Of a DNA stretch of 15,297 nt, positions 1-6,475 are shown in pieces. How positions within the stretch are numbered: the stretch's first letter is position 1; each line of letters opens with the position of its first letter. Origin of the DNA: Pseudomonadota bacterium (GTDB lineage Bacteria; Pseudomonadota; Alphaproteobacteria; Caulobacterales; Caulobacteraceae); assembly GCA_023445705.1 (NCBI GenBank), contig JAEXKM010000215.1, positions 1-15,297 of the forward strand. Direction: 5' to 3'. The position numbers were made by a program, and so were the translations under genes. The notes under the pieces are model-generated. The model saw nothing but the letters and a program-made list of their open reading frames with translations, had not been told where the DNA came from and did not search any database.

Positions 1-596
1 ATCCATCACGTTTCAGCCCCGAGGAGGGCGAGGCGATTGCGGCCGGAATCCAACAGGCCGTCGCCCTTATCCGCAGCCGCGGCGTGGGGGGCGCGACCTG
101 GGTCGACGGCTGGTCCTATCCCCGCGCAGATCTCGGCGATTTCGGCCAGAGCTACGCCTATCGCGCCGCGGTCGCCTTGGCCGGCCTCGCCGCCCTACCC
201 CCGGTCGAGGCCATGTACATGCGCGGCCAGGGCGAGGCCCGCGGGCTCTATGACGGCGCGAAGCGCTGGCGCCTGCACTTCCCGGCCGACCGCCTGCTGC
301 CGGTCGACAGCTTCTGGTCGCTCAGCCTCTATGAGGCCACGCCCGAAGGGCAGTTCTTCTTCGCCGACACGCCGCTGCGCCGCTATGCGATCGGCGATCG
401 GAGCCCCGGGCTCAGCTACAACGCCGACGGCTCCCTCGACATCTGGATCGGGTCGGAAAGCCCAGGCGTCGAGCGTGAGGGCAATTGGCTGCCCGCTCCG
501 GCCGCGCCCTTCGCGCTCTTCATGCGCGCCTATCTTCCAAAGGCCAGCCTGCTCGAGGGGGACTACCGCCTCCCGCCGGTGACGCTCATCGACTAG
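1..596 (+). CDS. DUF1214/DUF1254-family protein, C-terminal part (5' end outside window)
   Basis: The frame is open from the left edge (first full codon at base 3) to a TAG at 594-596, so only the last 198 residues are present. The visible part resembles the DUF1214 domain usually found after DUF1254. It has an aromatic-rich stretch around YAYRAAVALAGLAALPP, then a repeated beta-strand pattern (FWSLSLYE, FFFADTPLRRYAIGD, LDIWIGSESPG), ending in the typical FMRAYLPK...YRLPPV close. Members of this family are secreted or envelope proteins without an agreed biochemical function. The GTG at 84 is in frame but lies inside conserved sequence, so it is not taken as a start. The stop overlaps tail-to-tail with the next gene on the opposite strand through a CTAG tetranucleotide. 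The family call is from recalled sequence pattern; function is unknown. Confidence 0.7.
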   Translation, partial: PSRFSPEEGEAIAAGIQQAVALIRSRGVGGATWVDGWSYPRADLGDFGQSYAYRAAVALAGLAALPPVEAMYMRGQGEARGLYDGAKRWRLHFPADRLLPVDSFWSLSLYEATPEGQFFFADTPLRRYAIGDRSPGLSYNADGSLDIWIGSESPGVEREGNWLPAPAAPFALFMRAYLPKASLLEGDYRLPPVTLID

Positions 597-1036
597 TGGA
601 CCCGCTCGAACTGGCCGCAAAGCGCCTCGATCGCATAGACCGTCGCGCTGAGTTCGCTCAGCACGACGGGATCGGTCGCCGCGGCGCCGTCGGCGGCGAG
701 CCACAACTCGCTCTCAAGCGCACAGGCCGACAGCAGCAGCTTGAGCGACGTGGTGAGGTCCTCCCAGACCGGCGCGTCCTCGCCCAAGCGCGGTGCGCCG
801 CCTTCGAACATCAGATCGGCGAACCGGCGCATCGCCGCCGAGGCTGTCTTCACGTCCTGCGCCAGCAAACTTCCCTCGAAGCCGGGCTCCGATAGGAAAG
901 CCGCCAGTTGGCCGGGCGAGGCCCCGGCGCGCAGCAGGCATTGGTTCAAGCGCTGCAAGGCTTCGCTCAGCCTGACCAGCCAATAGGTAAGACGGTCCTG
1001 CTCGGGCAGGCCGAGATCGATCGAATAGGCCATCAT
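593..1036 (-). CDS. hypothetical protein, small and predicted mainly helical
   Basis: This is a 147-residue protein of no family I recognise. I place the start at the ATG at 1036 rather than the in-frame ATG at 1195. A good Shine-Dalgarno-like AGGTGAG sits just upstream of 1036, and the 53 residues before it are proline/serine-rich and look like untranslated leader. The protein is rich in Leu, Ala and Glu, with likely amphipathic helices (LTYWLVRLSEALQRLNQCLL; TTSLKLLLSACALESELWLA). It has no signal peptide, membrane segment or recognisable catalytic motif. The gene diverges from the response-regulator operon across a shared control region and converges on the DUF1214 gene, sharing CTAG with its stop. 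Its position next to a regulator gene makes it a candidate regulon member, which is inference only. Confidence 0.6.
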   Translation of the reverse strand: MMAYSIDLGLPEQDRLTYWLVRLSEALQRLNQCLLRAGASPGQLAAFLSEPGFEGSLLAQDVKTASAAMRRFADLMFEGGAPRLGEDAPVWEDLTTSLKLLLSACALESELWLAADGAAATDPVVLSELSATVYAIEALCGQFERVH

Positions 1037-1305
1037 CGGGCTCACCTGGCCCAAGCCTGGCCGATCCGGGACTTGGAACGGACTATGGGCGTACTCATCG
1101 GGCGCTGGAAAAGACGTTGAAGGGGAGGAACAAGGTGGCCGCAAAGCCACACACAGCGCCGGTAACGCGGAATTCAATCTGCGGCATGTAAACAACAGCC
1201 ACTTTTACGCTTGTTTACGGACGGCCGAAGCGACTGCGCTGTAGTCGTGGGCCAATGTTTCATTGGGTGACGGGCGGCGGCCCAGCGTTTCGATCGGGTA
1301 GGCGG
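1037..1305. promoter_or_regulatory. divergent control region between the unknown gene and the response-regulator operon
   Basis: This is a 269-bp gene-free stretch between divergent starts. It holds a perfect dyad at 1188-1218 (listed separately) and no coding sequence that I can support. No convincing -35/-10 pair was found on either strand. Confidence 0.5.
1188..1218. promoter_or_regulatory. candidate operator: GTAAACAA-N15-TTGTTTAC dyad with direct TTTACG repeats
   Basis: GTAAACAA (1188-1195) and TTGTTTAC (1211-1218) are perfect 8-bp inverted repeats with half-site centres 23 bp apart. In addition, TTTACG occurs at 1204-1209 and again at 1214-1219, a direct repeat with 10-bp period. OmpR/PhoB-family regulators typically bind tandem half-sites with 10-11 bp spacing. 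This block lies about 90-120 bp before the start of an OmpR-family regulator gene, so autoregulation is a natural hypothesis. The binding protein is not shown by the sequence. Confidence 0.45.
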
Positions 1306-2019
1306 ATGAGAATTGCGGCGTTGGACGATGACGACGCGCAGCGGGAGGCTATCGCCCGCGTCCTGGTGGCCGGGGGCCACACCAGTCAGTGCTTCCATCT
1401 GGCCGCGCCGCTGATCGCGGCTCTGCGCCGGGAGACCTTCGACCTCCTGCTGCTCGACTGGAACGTTCCAGACATGAACGGGCTGGAGGTCATCGCCTGG
1501 GCGCAGAAAAACCTCGCCCCAGCGCCGCCGATCCTGCTGCTGACCAGCCGCTCCAACGAAGCCGACGTCATCACCGGCCTCAACGCGGGAGCCGACGACT
1601 ACGTGATCAAGCCGGTCCAGGGCGGGGTCCTGCTGGCGCGGATCAACGCGCTGCTGCGCCGGACCTATCCGAATCGCGGCGTCGGGGGCCTGGAGACCTA
1701 CGGCGACTACGTCTTCAACCTCCCGGCCGAACAGGTCACCATGCGCGGCGAGCTCATGCCGTTGACGGCCAAGGAGTTCGGCCTGGCCCTGCTGCTGTTC
1801 CGCAACCTGCATCGCGCGCTGTCGCGGGGCCACATCCTCGAGGCGATCTGGGGACGCAACCCCGACCTTCCGACGCGCACCCTCGACATGCACATCTCCC
1901 GCATCCGCACCAAGCTGCAACTGCGGCCGCAGAACGGCTTCCGTCTGACGCCGGTCTACAGCTACGGCTACCGCCTGGAGCAACTGACTGACGGATGGGC
2001 GGAGGAGGACCAGCCATGA
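1306..2019 (+). CDS. OmpR/PhoB-family response regulator (receiver + winged helix)
   Basis: This 237-residue DNA-binding response regulator has its receiver domain at about residues 1-120. The acidic pocket is D7-D10, the phosphoacceptor is D51 in LLLLDWNVPDMNG, the switch Thr is T80 (LLLTS) and the conserved Lys is K102 (YVIKP). The C-terminal winged helix (about 130-230) shows the typical LTAKEFGLALLLF, ILEAIWG, LDMHISRIRTKL and YSYGYRL elements. I chose ATG 1306 over the in-frame ATG 1255 because MRIAALDDDD is the usual receiver N-terminus; the RBS is weak. Its last codons contain the strong GGAGGAGG site for the next gene, and the stop overlaps that gene's start (ATGA). It is the likely output partner of the CHASE2 histidine kinase two genes downstream. 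Target genes are unknown. Confidence 0.92.
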   Translation: MRIAALDDDDAQREAIARVLVAGGHTSQCFHLAAPLIAALRRETFDLLLLDWNVPDMNGLEVIAWAQKNLAPAPPILLLTSRSNEADVITGLNAGADDYVIKPVQGGVLLARINALLRRTYPNRGVGGLETYGDYVFNLPAEQVTMRGELMPLTAKEFGLALLLFRNLHRALSRGHILEAIWGRNPDLPTRTLDMHISRIRTKLQLRPQNGFRLTPVYSYGYRLEQLTDGWAEEDQP

Positions 2020-3320
2020 GCCGGCCGCTCGCCGCGGCCGCGGGCGCCTTGACCTTCGCCCTCGCCGCCTTTTCCGCGCAGGCGGCCGAGCCGGTCGAGA
2101 CCTATGTCGTGCGCAAGGGCGACACGCTCTACGAGTTCGGTCGCCTCTACCTGGTCCGCGCGAGCGACTATCGCACCGTCGCGCGGCTGAACGGCGTGCA
2201 TGACCCGCGCCGCCTGAAGGTCGGGACGACTCTGAAAGTGCCGGCGCGGATGCTCCGGACCCGTCAGGTCGAGGCCAAGGTCGCCGGCTTCCGTGGCGCC
2301 GTCACCGCCACCGTCGGCGGCCGCACCATCGCCCTGACGCGCGGGGCTGTAGTGACCGAAGGCGCGATCATCGCCACCGGCCCCAACGCGTTCCTGCGCC
2401 TGGACCTGCCCGATGGCACGGCGCTTTCGATCCCCTCACAGAGCCGTATTCGGCTCGGCCGCATGCAGGCGGTGGAAATGACGGGCGTCGTCCGGCGCGA
2501 GCTGGAGGTCCAGCGCGGGCGATTGGAGTCCGACGTCACGCCGCTGCAGAACGACAAGGACAGCTACACGGTTCGCACGCCGATGTCGGTTTCAGCCGTC
2601 CGGGGCACCGAGTTCGCCGTGAGCTACGACGAGGCCGAGAACGCAGCGCGCACCGAGGTGATCGAAGGCCTCGTGTCGGTCAGCCAGGGCCCCAGTTCGG
2701 CCGCCATCTCGGCCAGTCACGGCGCGGTGAGCAGCGCGACCGGCATGTCCGGGCCGCTCCCGTTGCCGGCCGCGCCCAAGGTGCTGAACGCCGGCCGAGT
2801 GCAGGACGAGCCGGCCGTCCGGTTCACGATCGAGCCTGCCCCTGTGACGGCCCATCAGGTTCGCCTGGCGACCGACGCAGGCTTCGTCGACGTTCTGGAA
2901 GAAATCACGACCGAGACCAACACGGTCGCGCTGGAGGCTTTGCCCGATGGGATCTACTTCCTGCGCCTCGCCGCCGTCGGAGAGAGCGGCTTGGTCGGAA
3001 TGCCGGCGACCTACGCCTTCGAACGCCGCCTCAACACCCTCGACCTGGCCGCGCCCTCCACGATCCGCGAGGGCGGGATCCGGCGCTACAAGTTCCGCTG
3101 GAACGTCGGCGGCGAAGGACAGCGGACCTACCGCCTGCAGCTCACCGCCGATGGAGCCGCCACCCCCGTCGTGGACGAGAGCGGCTTGACCATGCAGGAG
3201 CTCACTGTCACGGACCTGCCGCCAGGCGTGTACCACTGGCGCGTGATGTCGCGCACCTACGCGCGCGGGAGCTATGCCGAGAAGTGGTCTCCGCCCGAGC
3301 GGTTCGAAATAGGTCGTTGA
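2016..3320 (+). CDS. exported LysM + FecR domain protein with two fibronectin-like domains
   Basis: This is a 434-residue periplasmic protein. A Sec signal peptide (about 1-23, cleavage near AQA-AE) is followed by a LysM domain (about 29-76; YVVRKGDTLYEFGRLY...LNGV..PRRLKVGTTLKVP), which in known families binds peptidoglycan. A FecR domain follows (about 100-225; ALTRGAVVTEGAIIATG, FLRLDLPDGTALSIP, signature VRGTEFAV). The C-terminal half (about 258-434) contains two similar beta modules, each closing with a LPDGIYFLRL or LPPGVYHWRV strand, like fibronectin type III repeats. The start is ATG 2016, supported by GGAGGAGG at 2001-2008 and the ATGA overlap with the regulator stop. No sigma factor or TonB receptor gene is nearby, so this is not a classical FecR anti-sigma protein. 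It probably supplies the periplasmic signal to the adjacent CHASE2 kinase (inference). Confidence 0.88.
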   Translation: MSRPLAAAAGALTFALAAFSAQAAEPVETYVVRKGDTLYEFGRLYLVRASDYRTVARLNGVHDPRRLKVGTTLKVPARMLRTRQVEAKVAGFRGAVTATVGGRTIALTRGAVVTEGAIIATGPNAFLRLDLPDGTALSIPSQSRIRLGRMQAVEMTGVVRRELEVQRGRLESDVTPLQNDKDSYTVRTPMSVSAVRGTEFAVSYDEAENAARTEVIEGLVSVSQGPSSAAISASHGAVSSATGMSGPLPLPAAPKVLNAGRVQDEPAVRFTIEPAPVTAHQVRLATDAGFVDVLEEITTETNTVALEALPDGIYFLRLAAVGESGLVGMPATYAFERRLNTLDLAAPSTIREGGIRRYKFRWNVGGEGQRTYRLQLTADGAATPVVDESGLTMQELTVTDLPPGVYHWRVMSRTYARGSYAEKWSPPERFEIGR

Positions 3321-5596
3321 AGCGGCCGCTGGCGATCGAGGATTCCGAGGACGCCCCGGCCCGCCGCCGCGTCCTGCTCGAATGGCTGCTGGTGGCTGCG
3401 GTCACGGCCGCCCTGGTGCTCGGCCTCTCGCTCAGCCGGGCCACCGACCGGCTGGACAACGTAGTCTTCGACGCCCTGTCGGCCCTGAACGTCCGTGCGC
3501 CGGACGACGACATCGTCATCATCGCCATCGACAATCGCAGCATCGCCGAGATGGGCCGCTGGCCCTGGCCTCGAAGCGCCCATGAACACCTGGTGCGCCG
3601 GCTGGCCGACGCAGCTCCGCGCGCCGTGGCCTACGACGTCCTCCTGCCCGAGCCCGCAGAGGGCGACGCGGGCCTGGCCGCCGCCCTGCGCACCACCCGG
3701 GTCTTCCTGCCGGTGACCTTCGAGGTGCCGGGCGCCAACGGCGCGCCATACGCCCTATTGCCGCCGGTCGAGCCGTTGGCCTCGGCGGCCGCGGGCCTGG
3801 GACAGGTGAACGTCCACTTCGACCAGGACGGCGTCGTTCGGCGGGCCTATCTGGCCGAAGCCGATGGTGGTCGCACCTGGCCGCACCTGATGACCTTGAT
3901 GAGCGGTCGCGCCGTCGCGCCCATCACTCCGGCCAATCTTCCGCCAGCACCGCAAGCGCCGCTCAGCCGCCACCAGCCGGTGATGATCTCGTTCGCGGGC
4001 CCGCCTGGGCACTTCCGGACCATTTCCTTTGTCGACGCCGTCAATGGCTCGACGCCGAAGGAATTCCTGCACGACAAGCTGGTGCTGGTGGGGGCGACCG
4101 CCGACGGGCTGGGCGACCGATACGCCACGCCCCTTTCCAACCATACCGAGATCATGTCCGGCGTCGAACTGCAGGCGAACCTGCTGGACACCCTGCTCGG
4201 CGACCATGCGATCCGCCCCGTCGGCGCACTCGGCGCGGGCCTTTTCTCGCTGCTTCCGCTAGCGCTGGCGCTGGTCGGCTTTCTCTTTCTGCGCCCTCGG
4301 GCCAACCTGCTGCTGGGCGGCGCGCTGATCGTTCTGACGCTCGTCGGCAGCGCCGGCCTGTTCGTCCTGGCCCGCATCTGGACCCCGCCGAACGCCGCCC
4401 TGGCCGGCCTGCTGCTGGTCTACCCCCTCTGGAGCTGGCGACGGCTGGAAGCGACCAACGCCTACATGATGCGCGAACTGCGGGACTTCGCCCAGGAACC
4501 GGACCTGCTCTCGGCCCTGTCCGAACCGCGAGGCGCGCCCCTCACGGACGTGGTCGACCGCCGCATGACGCTGCTCCACCGAGCCATCCTGCGGGCCCGC
4601 AACCTTCGGCGGCTGGTGCTGGACGCCCTTCAGGGCCTGCCCGACGCCACCCTGATCTCAAGTCTCGACGGCCAGGTGCTGATCGCCAATCGCGAGGCCG
4701 AAGCGCTGTTCGGCCCGATCGACGAGGGTGCGACAGTGACGGTCGGCGACCTCGTCGCCAGACTCCGGGTCGAGGCTCCTCCGGCCGAGCCAGGCGCTCC
4801 GCCTATGGAGGTCGAATTGGCCCTAAGGGACGGCCGGGCGCTTCATGTGCGCCGCACTGCGCTGACGCAGGCCGACGGAGAGCCGGTCGGCTGGATCGTG
4901 CGCTTCACCGACATCACCGCGCTGAAGGCGGCCGGACGGCAGCGGGAACACATCCTGGAGCTTCTGACCCACGACATGCGCTCGCCGCAGGTCTCGATCC
5001 TCACGCTCCTCAACGGCGCCGGACCTCACGGGGTTTCCGCGGCCGCAGCGGATCGGATCGGCGGCTATGCCCGCCGGACGCTCTCCCTGGCCGACAATTT
5101 CGTCAATCTCGCCCGGGCCGAGACCGGCGCCTACGCCCTCGAGCCGGTGAACCTGAGCGACGTCGTTCTGGACGCCGTGGACGACCTGTGGCCGCAGTCC
5201 TCGGCGCGCGGGATCGAGGTCGAGGTCCACGGCGCCGAGGAGGAGTTGCTGGTCGACGCCGACCGGACGCTTTTGACCCGCGCCTTCATCAATCTGGTGG
5301 ACAACGCGATCAAGTATTCACCCGACCGCTCACGGATCGAGTGCCGCTTGACGACCTCAGGCGACACGGTCTGTTGCGCGATCAGCGACCACGGCCGCGG
5401 GATGGCGCCCGAGCAGGTGGCGACCTTGTTCAAGCGCTTCCAACGGACCGGCGGCGATCGCGTGGACGGCGTCGGGCTGGGCTTGTCATTCGTCCAGATG
5501 GTCGTTCAGCGGCATGGCGGCGCCATCGCCTGCACCAGCGGCCCGGGGCTGGGAACGACCTTCGAAATCAGCTTGCCGCCAAGCTTGTCAGGGTAG
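3317..5596 (+). CDS. CHASE2-PAS sensor histidine kinase
   Basis: This is a membrane-bound sensor kinase of about 759 residues. After a first membrane helix (about 22-42) comes a large extracytoplasmic CHASE2 domain (FDALSALNVRAPDDDIVIIAIDNRSIAEMGRWPWPR; later LVLVGATADGLGDRYATPL, MSGVELQANLLDTLL). Three closely spaced membrane helices follow (about 297-380), then a PAS domain (about 435-535). The HisKA domain has phosphoacceptor H552 in LLTHDMRSP, and the HATPase domain has N663 (LVDNAIKYSP), the G1 box near D691 (DHGRGM) and the G2 box GVGLGLSF. The start is uncertain. TTG 3317 overlaps the FecR-protein stop as TTGA and fits translational coupling, while GTG 3284 would add 11 residues. There is no receiver domain, so phosphate should pass to the regulator encoded first in this operon (inference from position). 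The 3' end overlaps the convergent lipoprotein gene by 9 bp. Confidence 0.92.
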   Translation: MKRPLAIEDSEDAPARRRVLLEWLLVAAVTAALVLGLSLSRATDRLDNVVFDALSALNVRAPDDDIVIIAIDNRSIAEMGRWPWPRSAHEHLVRRLADAAPRAVAYDVLLPEPAEGDAGLAAALRTTRVFLPVTFEVPGANGAPYALLPPVEPLASAAAGLGQVNVHFDQDGVVRRAYLAEADGGRTWPHLMTLMSGRAVAPITPANLPPAPQAPLSRHQPVMISFAGPPGHFRTISFVDAVNGSTPKEFLHDKLVLVGATADGLGDRYATPLSNHTEIMSGVELQANLLDTLLGDHAIRPVGALGAGLFSLLPLALALVGFLFLRPRANLLLGGALIVLTLVGSAGLFVLARIWTPPNAALAGLLLVYPLWSWRRLEATNAYMMRELRDFAQEPDLLSALSEPRGAPLTDVVDRRMTLLHRAILRARNLRRLVLDALQGLPDATLISSLDGQVLIANREAEALFGPIDEGATVTVGDLVARLRVEAPPAEPGAPPMEVELALRDGRALHVRRTALTQADGEPVGWIVRFTDITALKAAGRQREHILELLTHDMRSPQVSILTLLNGAGPHGVSAAAADRIGGYARRTLSLADNFVNLARAETGAYALEPVNLSDVVLDAVDDLWPQSSARGIEVEVHGAEEELLVDADRTLLTRAFINLVDNAIKYSPDRSRIECRLTTSGDTVCCAISDHGRGMAPEQVATLFKRFQRTGGDRVDGVGLGLSFVQMVVQRHGGAIACTSGPGLGTTFEISLPPSLSG

Positions 5597-6073
5597 CTCG
5601 AGACGCGAGACGATCGCGGCCGTCAGTTCGTTTTCCTGGCCGCCGCAGGCGGCGCCTCGACCACGTCGGCTGGCGCGCACCTCGTAGGGTTCCGAGGATT
5701 CCGTCCCGCCCGAGATACGCATCGAAAGCGTGCAGATCATCCGCTGGCGAGGACGCCAGACGCTCCAGGCCTCAGGCGAAGCGATCCATCCGTCTTCCGT
5801 CGGCGGCGGCCCGGAATAGGCGCCGACCTTCAAGGGGCGCTCGCTGTAGCCGAGATCGATGATGCGAGCGGGACGGCCGGCCGCGTCGGCCATCAGCCCG
5901 GCCTTGGCCAGGTCTTCGATCAAGGTGCGCCCGGCCGCGGGCGGCGCCTCGGGCGCGCCAAGGGAGCCCTGGGCGAGTTCAGGACGGACGCCCTGCTCGG
6001 CGACGTCGATGCGCCCCGATGCGCATCCCGAAAGCGCCAGGGCGCTGACGACGCAGCCCGCCGCAATTTTCAC
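5588..6073 (-). CDS. small lipoprotein of unknown function
   Basis: I read this as a 161-residue lipoprotein starting at GTG 6073. The N-terminus is MKIAAGCVVSALALSGC, a short positively charged n-region, a hydrophobic core and the lipobox LSGC with Cys17. The open frame continues upstream to 6292, but that extension puts about 73 unrelated residues before a lipoprotein signal, so it is rejected. A second GTG at 6094 would add seven residues. No good Shine-Dalgarno precedes either start. The mature part is Pro/Gly/Arg-rich with no motif I recognise. A stretch such as ARIIDLGYSERPLKVGAYSGPP followed by a WRPRQRMICTLSMR strand suggests a small folded domain. The gene converges on the CHASE2 kinase gene with a 9-bp overlap. 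Envelope location follows from the lipobox; its role is unknown. Confidence 0.72.
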   Translation of the reverse strand: MKIAAGCVVSALALSGCASGRIDVAEQGVRPELAQGSLGAPEAPPAAGRTLIEDLAKAGLMADAAGRPARIIDLGYSERPLKVGAYSGPPPTEDGWIASPEAWSVWRPRQRMICTLSMRISGGTESSEPYEVRASRRGRGAACGGQENELTAAIVSRLELP

Positions 6074-6094
6074 GCGATATGCAAACACCAGCAC

Positions 6095-6123
6095 AGTATG
6101 TGGACTTTGGGATCGCGGGTAAA
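6095..6123 (-). promoter_or_regulatory. possible promoter of the lipoprotein gene
   Basis: Reading the minus strand, TTTACC (6118-6123) and CATACT (6095-6100) are separated by exactly 17 bp. Each matches 4 of 6 bases of the sigma-70 consensus. Transcription would begin about 7 bases further on, close to the GTG codons at 6094 and 6073. That would fit a leaderless or very short-leader mRNA and the lack of an RBS. Such weak matches occur by chance. Confidence 0.3.
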
Positions 6124-6235
6124 CCGAGACTTCCCGACCCGCCTTAAGACCCCGCTTTGCAGACAAGAAGCCCTTGCAACTACAACCCTGACGTCCAGGT
6201 CGAAAGTATACGTAAAATCCCCAATTGAACGCCGC

Positions 6236-6250
6236 GAGCTTCGGAAGCTC
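6236..6250. repeat. 15-bp dyad GAGCTTC-G-GAAGCTC
   Basis: There are perfect 7-bp inverted arms around one central base. It is the first of a cluster of three dyads within 50 bp. It could be an operator half-site pair; with a one-base centre it is not a natural RNA hairpin. Confidence 0.45.
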
Positions 6251-6253
6251 ACG

Positions 6254-6284
6254 GGAATTCCATTCAACCTTGGGAATATTCCCA
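6254..6284. promoter_or_regulatory. paired palindromes GGAATTCC and TGGGAATATTCCCA, centres 20 bp apart
   Basis: GGAATTCC (6254-6261) and the perfect 14-bp palindrome TGGGAATATTCCCA (6271-6284) share the GGAAT/ATTCC half-sites. Their centres (6257.5 and 6277.5) are 20 bp apart, about two helical turns. This geometry is typical of two dimers binding cooperatively on one DNA face. The adjacent XRE-family regulator is the obvious candidate binder (inference). Confidence 0.42.
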
Positions 6285-6326
6285 GACAGCAAACTCGCGC
6301 CGGACGACTACTCGCAAACCACCAAA

Positions 6327-6343
6327 CGCGTTCGCTGAACGCG
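6327..6343. repeat. 17-bp inverted repeat CGCGTTC-GCT-GAACGCG
   Basis: Perfect 7-bp arms flank a 3-nt centre, about 130 bp upstream of the XRE regulator start. It could form a small hairpin or act as an operator. It does not have the direct-repeat layout of the alphaproteobacterial SOS box (GTTC-N7-GTTC). Confidence 0.4.
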
Positions 6344-6393
6344 CTCGTCGCCGAAGCGCAACAAAGGCCACGCCACTCTTTTCAAAGAAGAAA

Positions 6394-6405
6394 TTAAGGC
6401 CTTAA
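6394..6405. repeat. 12-bp palindrome TTAAGGCCTTAA upstream of the XRE regulator
   Basis: This perfect palindrome lies about 70 bp before the regulator start and is followed by a GAATC site at 6413-6417. The position suits a promoter or operator element of the regulator gene. The spacing between the two TTAA elements is 4, not the 7 expected for a CtrA box. Confidence 0.4.
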
Positions 6406-6475
6406 CTTCCTTGAATCCAAAGCGAGCCGCGAAGCCTCTACTCCGCTGGCAGACGATTTGGGTGAGGAGACCGCT

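Larger units (their letters stand above)
6074..6475. other. 402-bp gene-free, AT-richer region dense in palindromes
   Basis: I see no credible coding sequence between the lipoprotein start and the XRE regulator start. The stretch is visibly less GC-rich than its surroundings. It holds five separate dyads: 6236-6250, 6254-6261, 6271-6284, 6327-6343 and 6394-6405 (the notable ones are listed separately). It may be the control region of both divergent genes; a small RNA cannot be excluded from sequence alone. Confidence 0.5.

Noticed and set aside
1203..1217. Enterobacterial PhoP box (GTTTA repeats)
   Set aside because: Repeat period is 10 rather than 11 bp and the regulator is not recognisably PhoP; described instead as a generic OmpR-family candidate site.
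6327..6343. Possible LexA/SOS box with GTTC and GAAC
   Set aside because: The arrangement is inverted with a 3-bp gap; alphaproteobacterial SOS boxes are direct GTTC-N7-GTTC.
6394..6406. Possible CtrA box (TTAA...TTAAC) before the XRE regulator
   Set aside because: The two TTAA elements are separated by 4 bp, whereas CtrA sites need 7; kept only as a palindrome.
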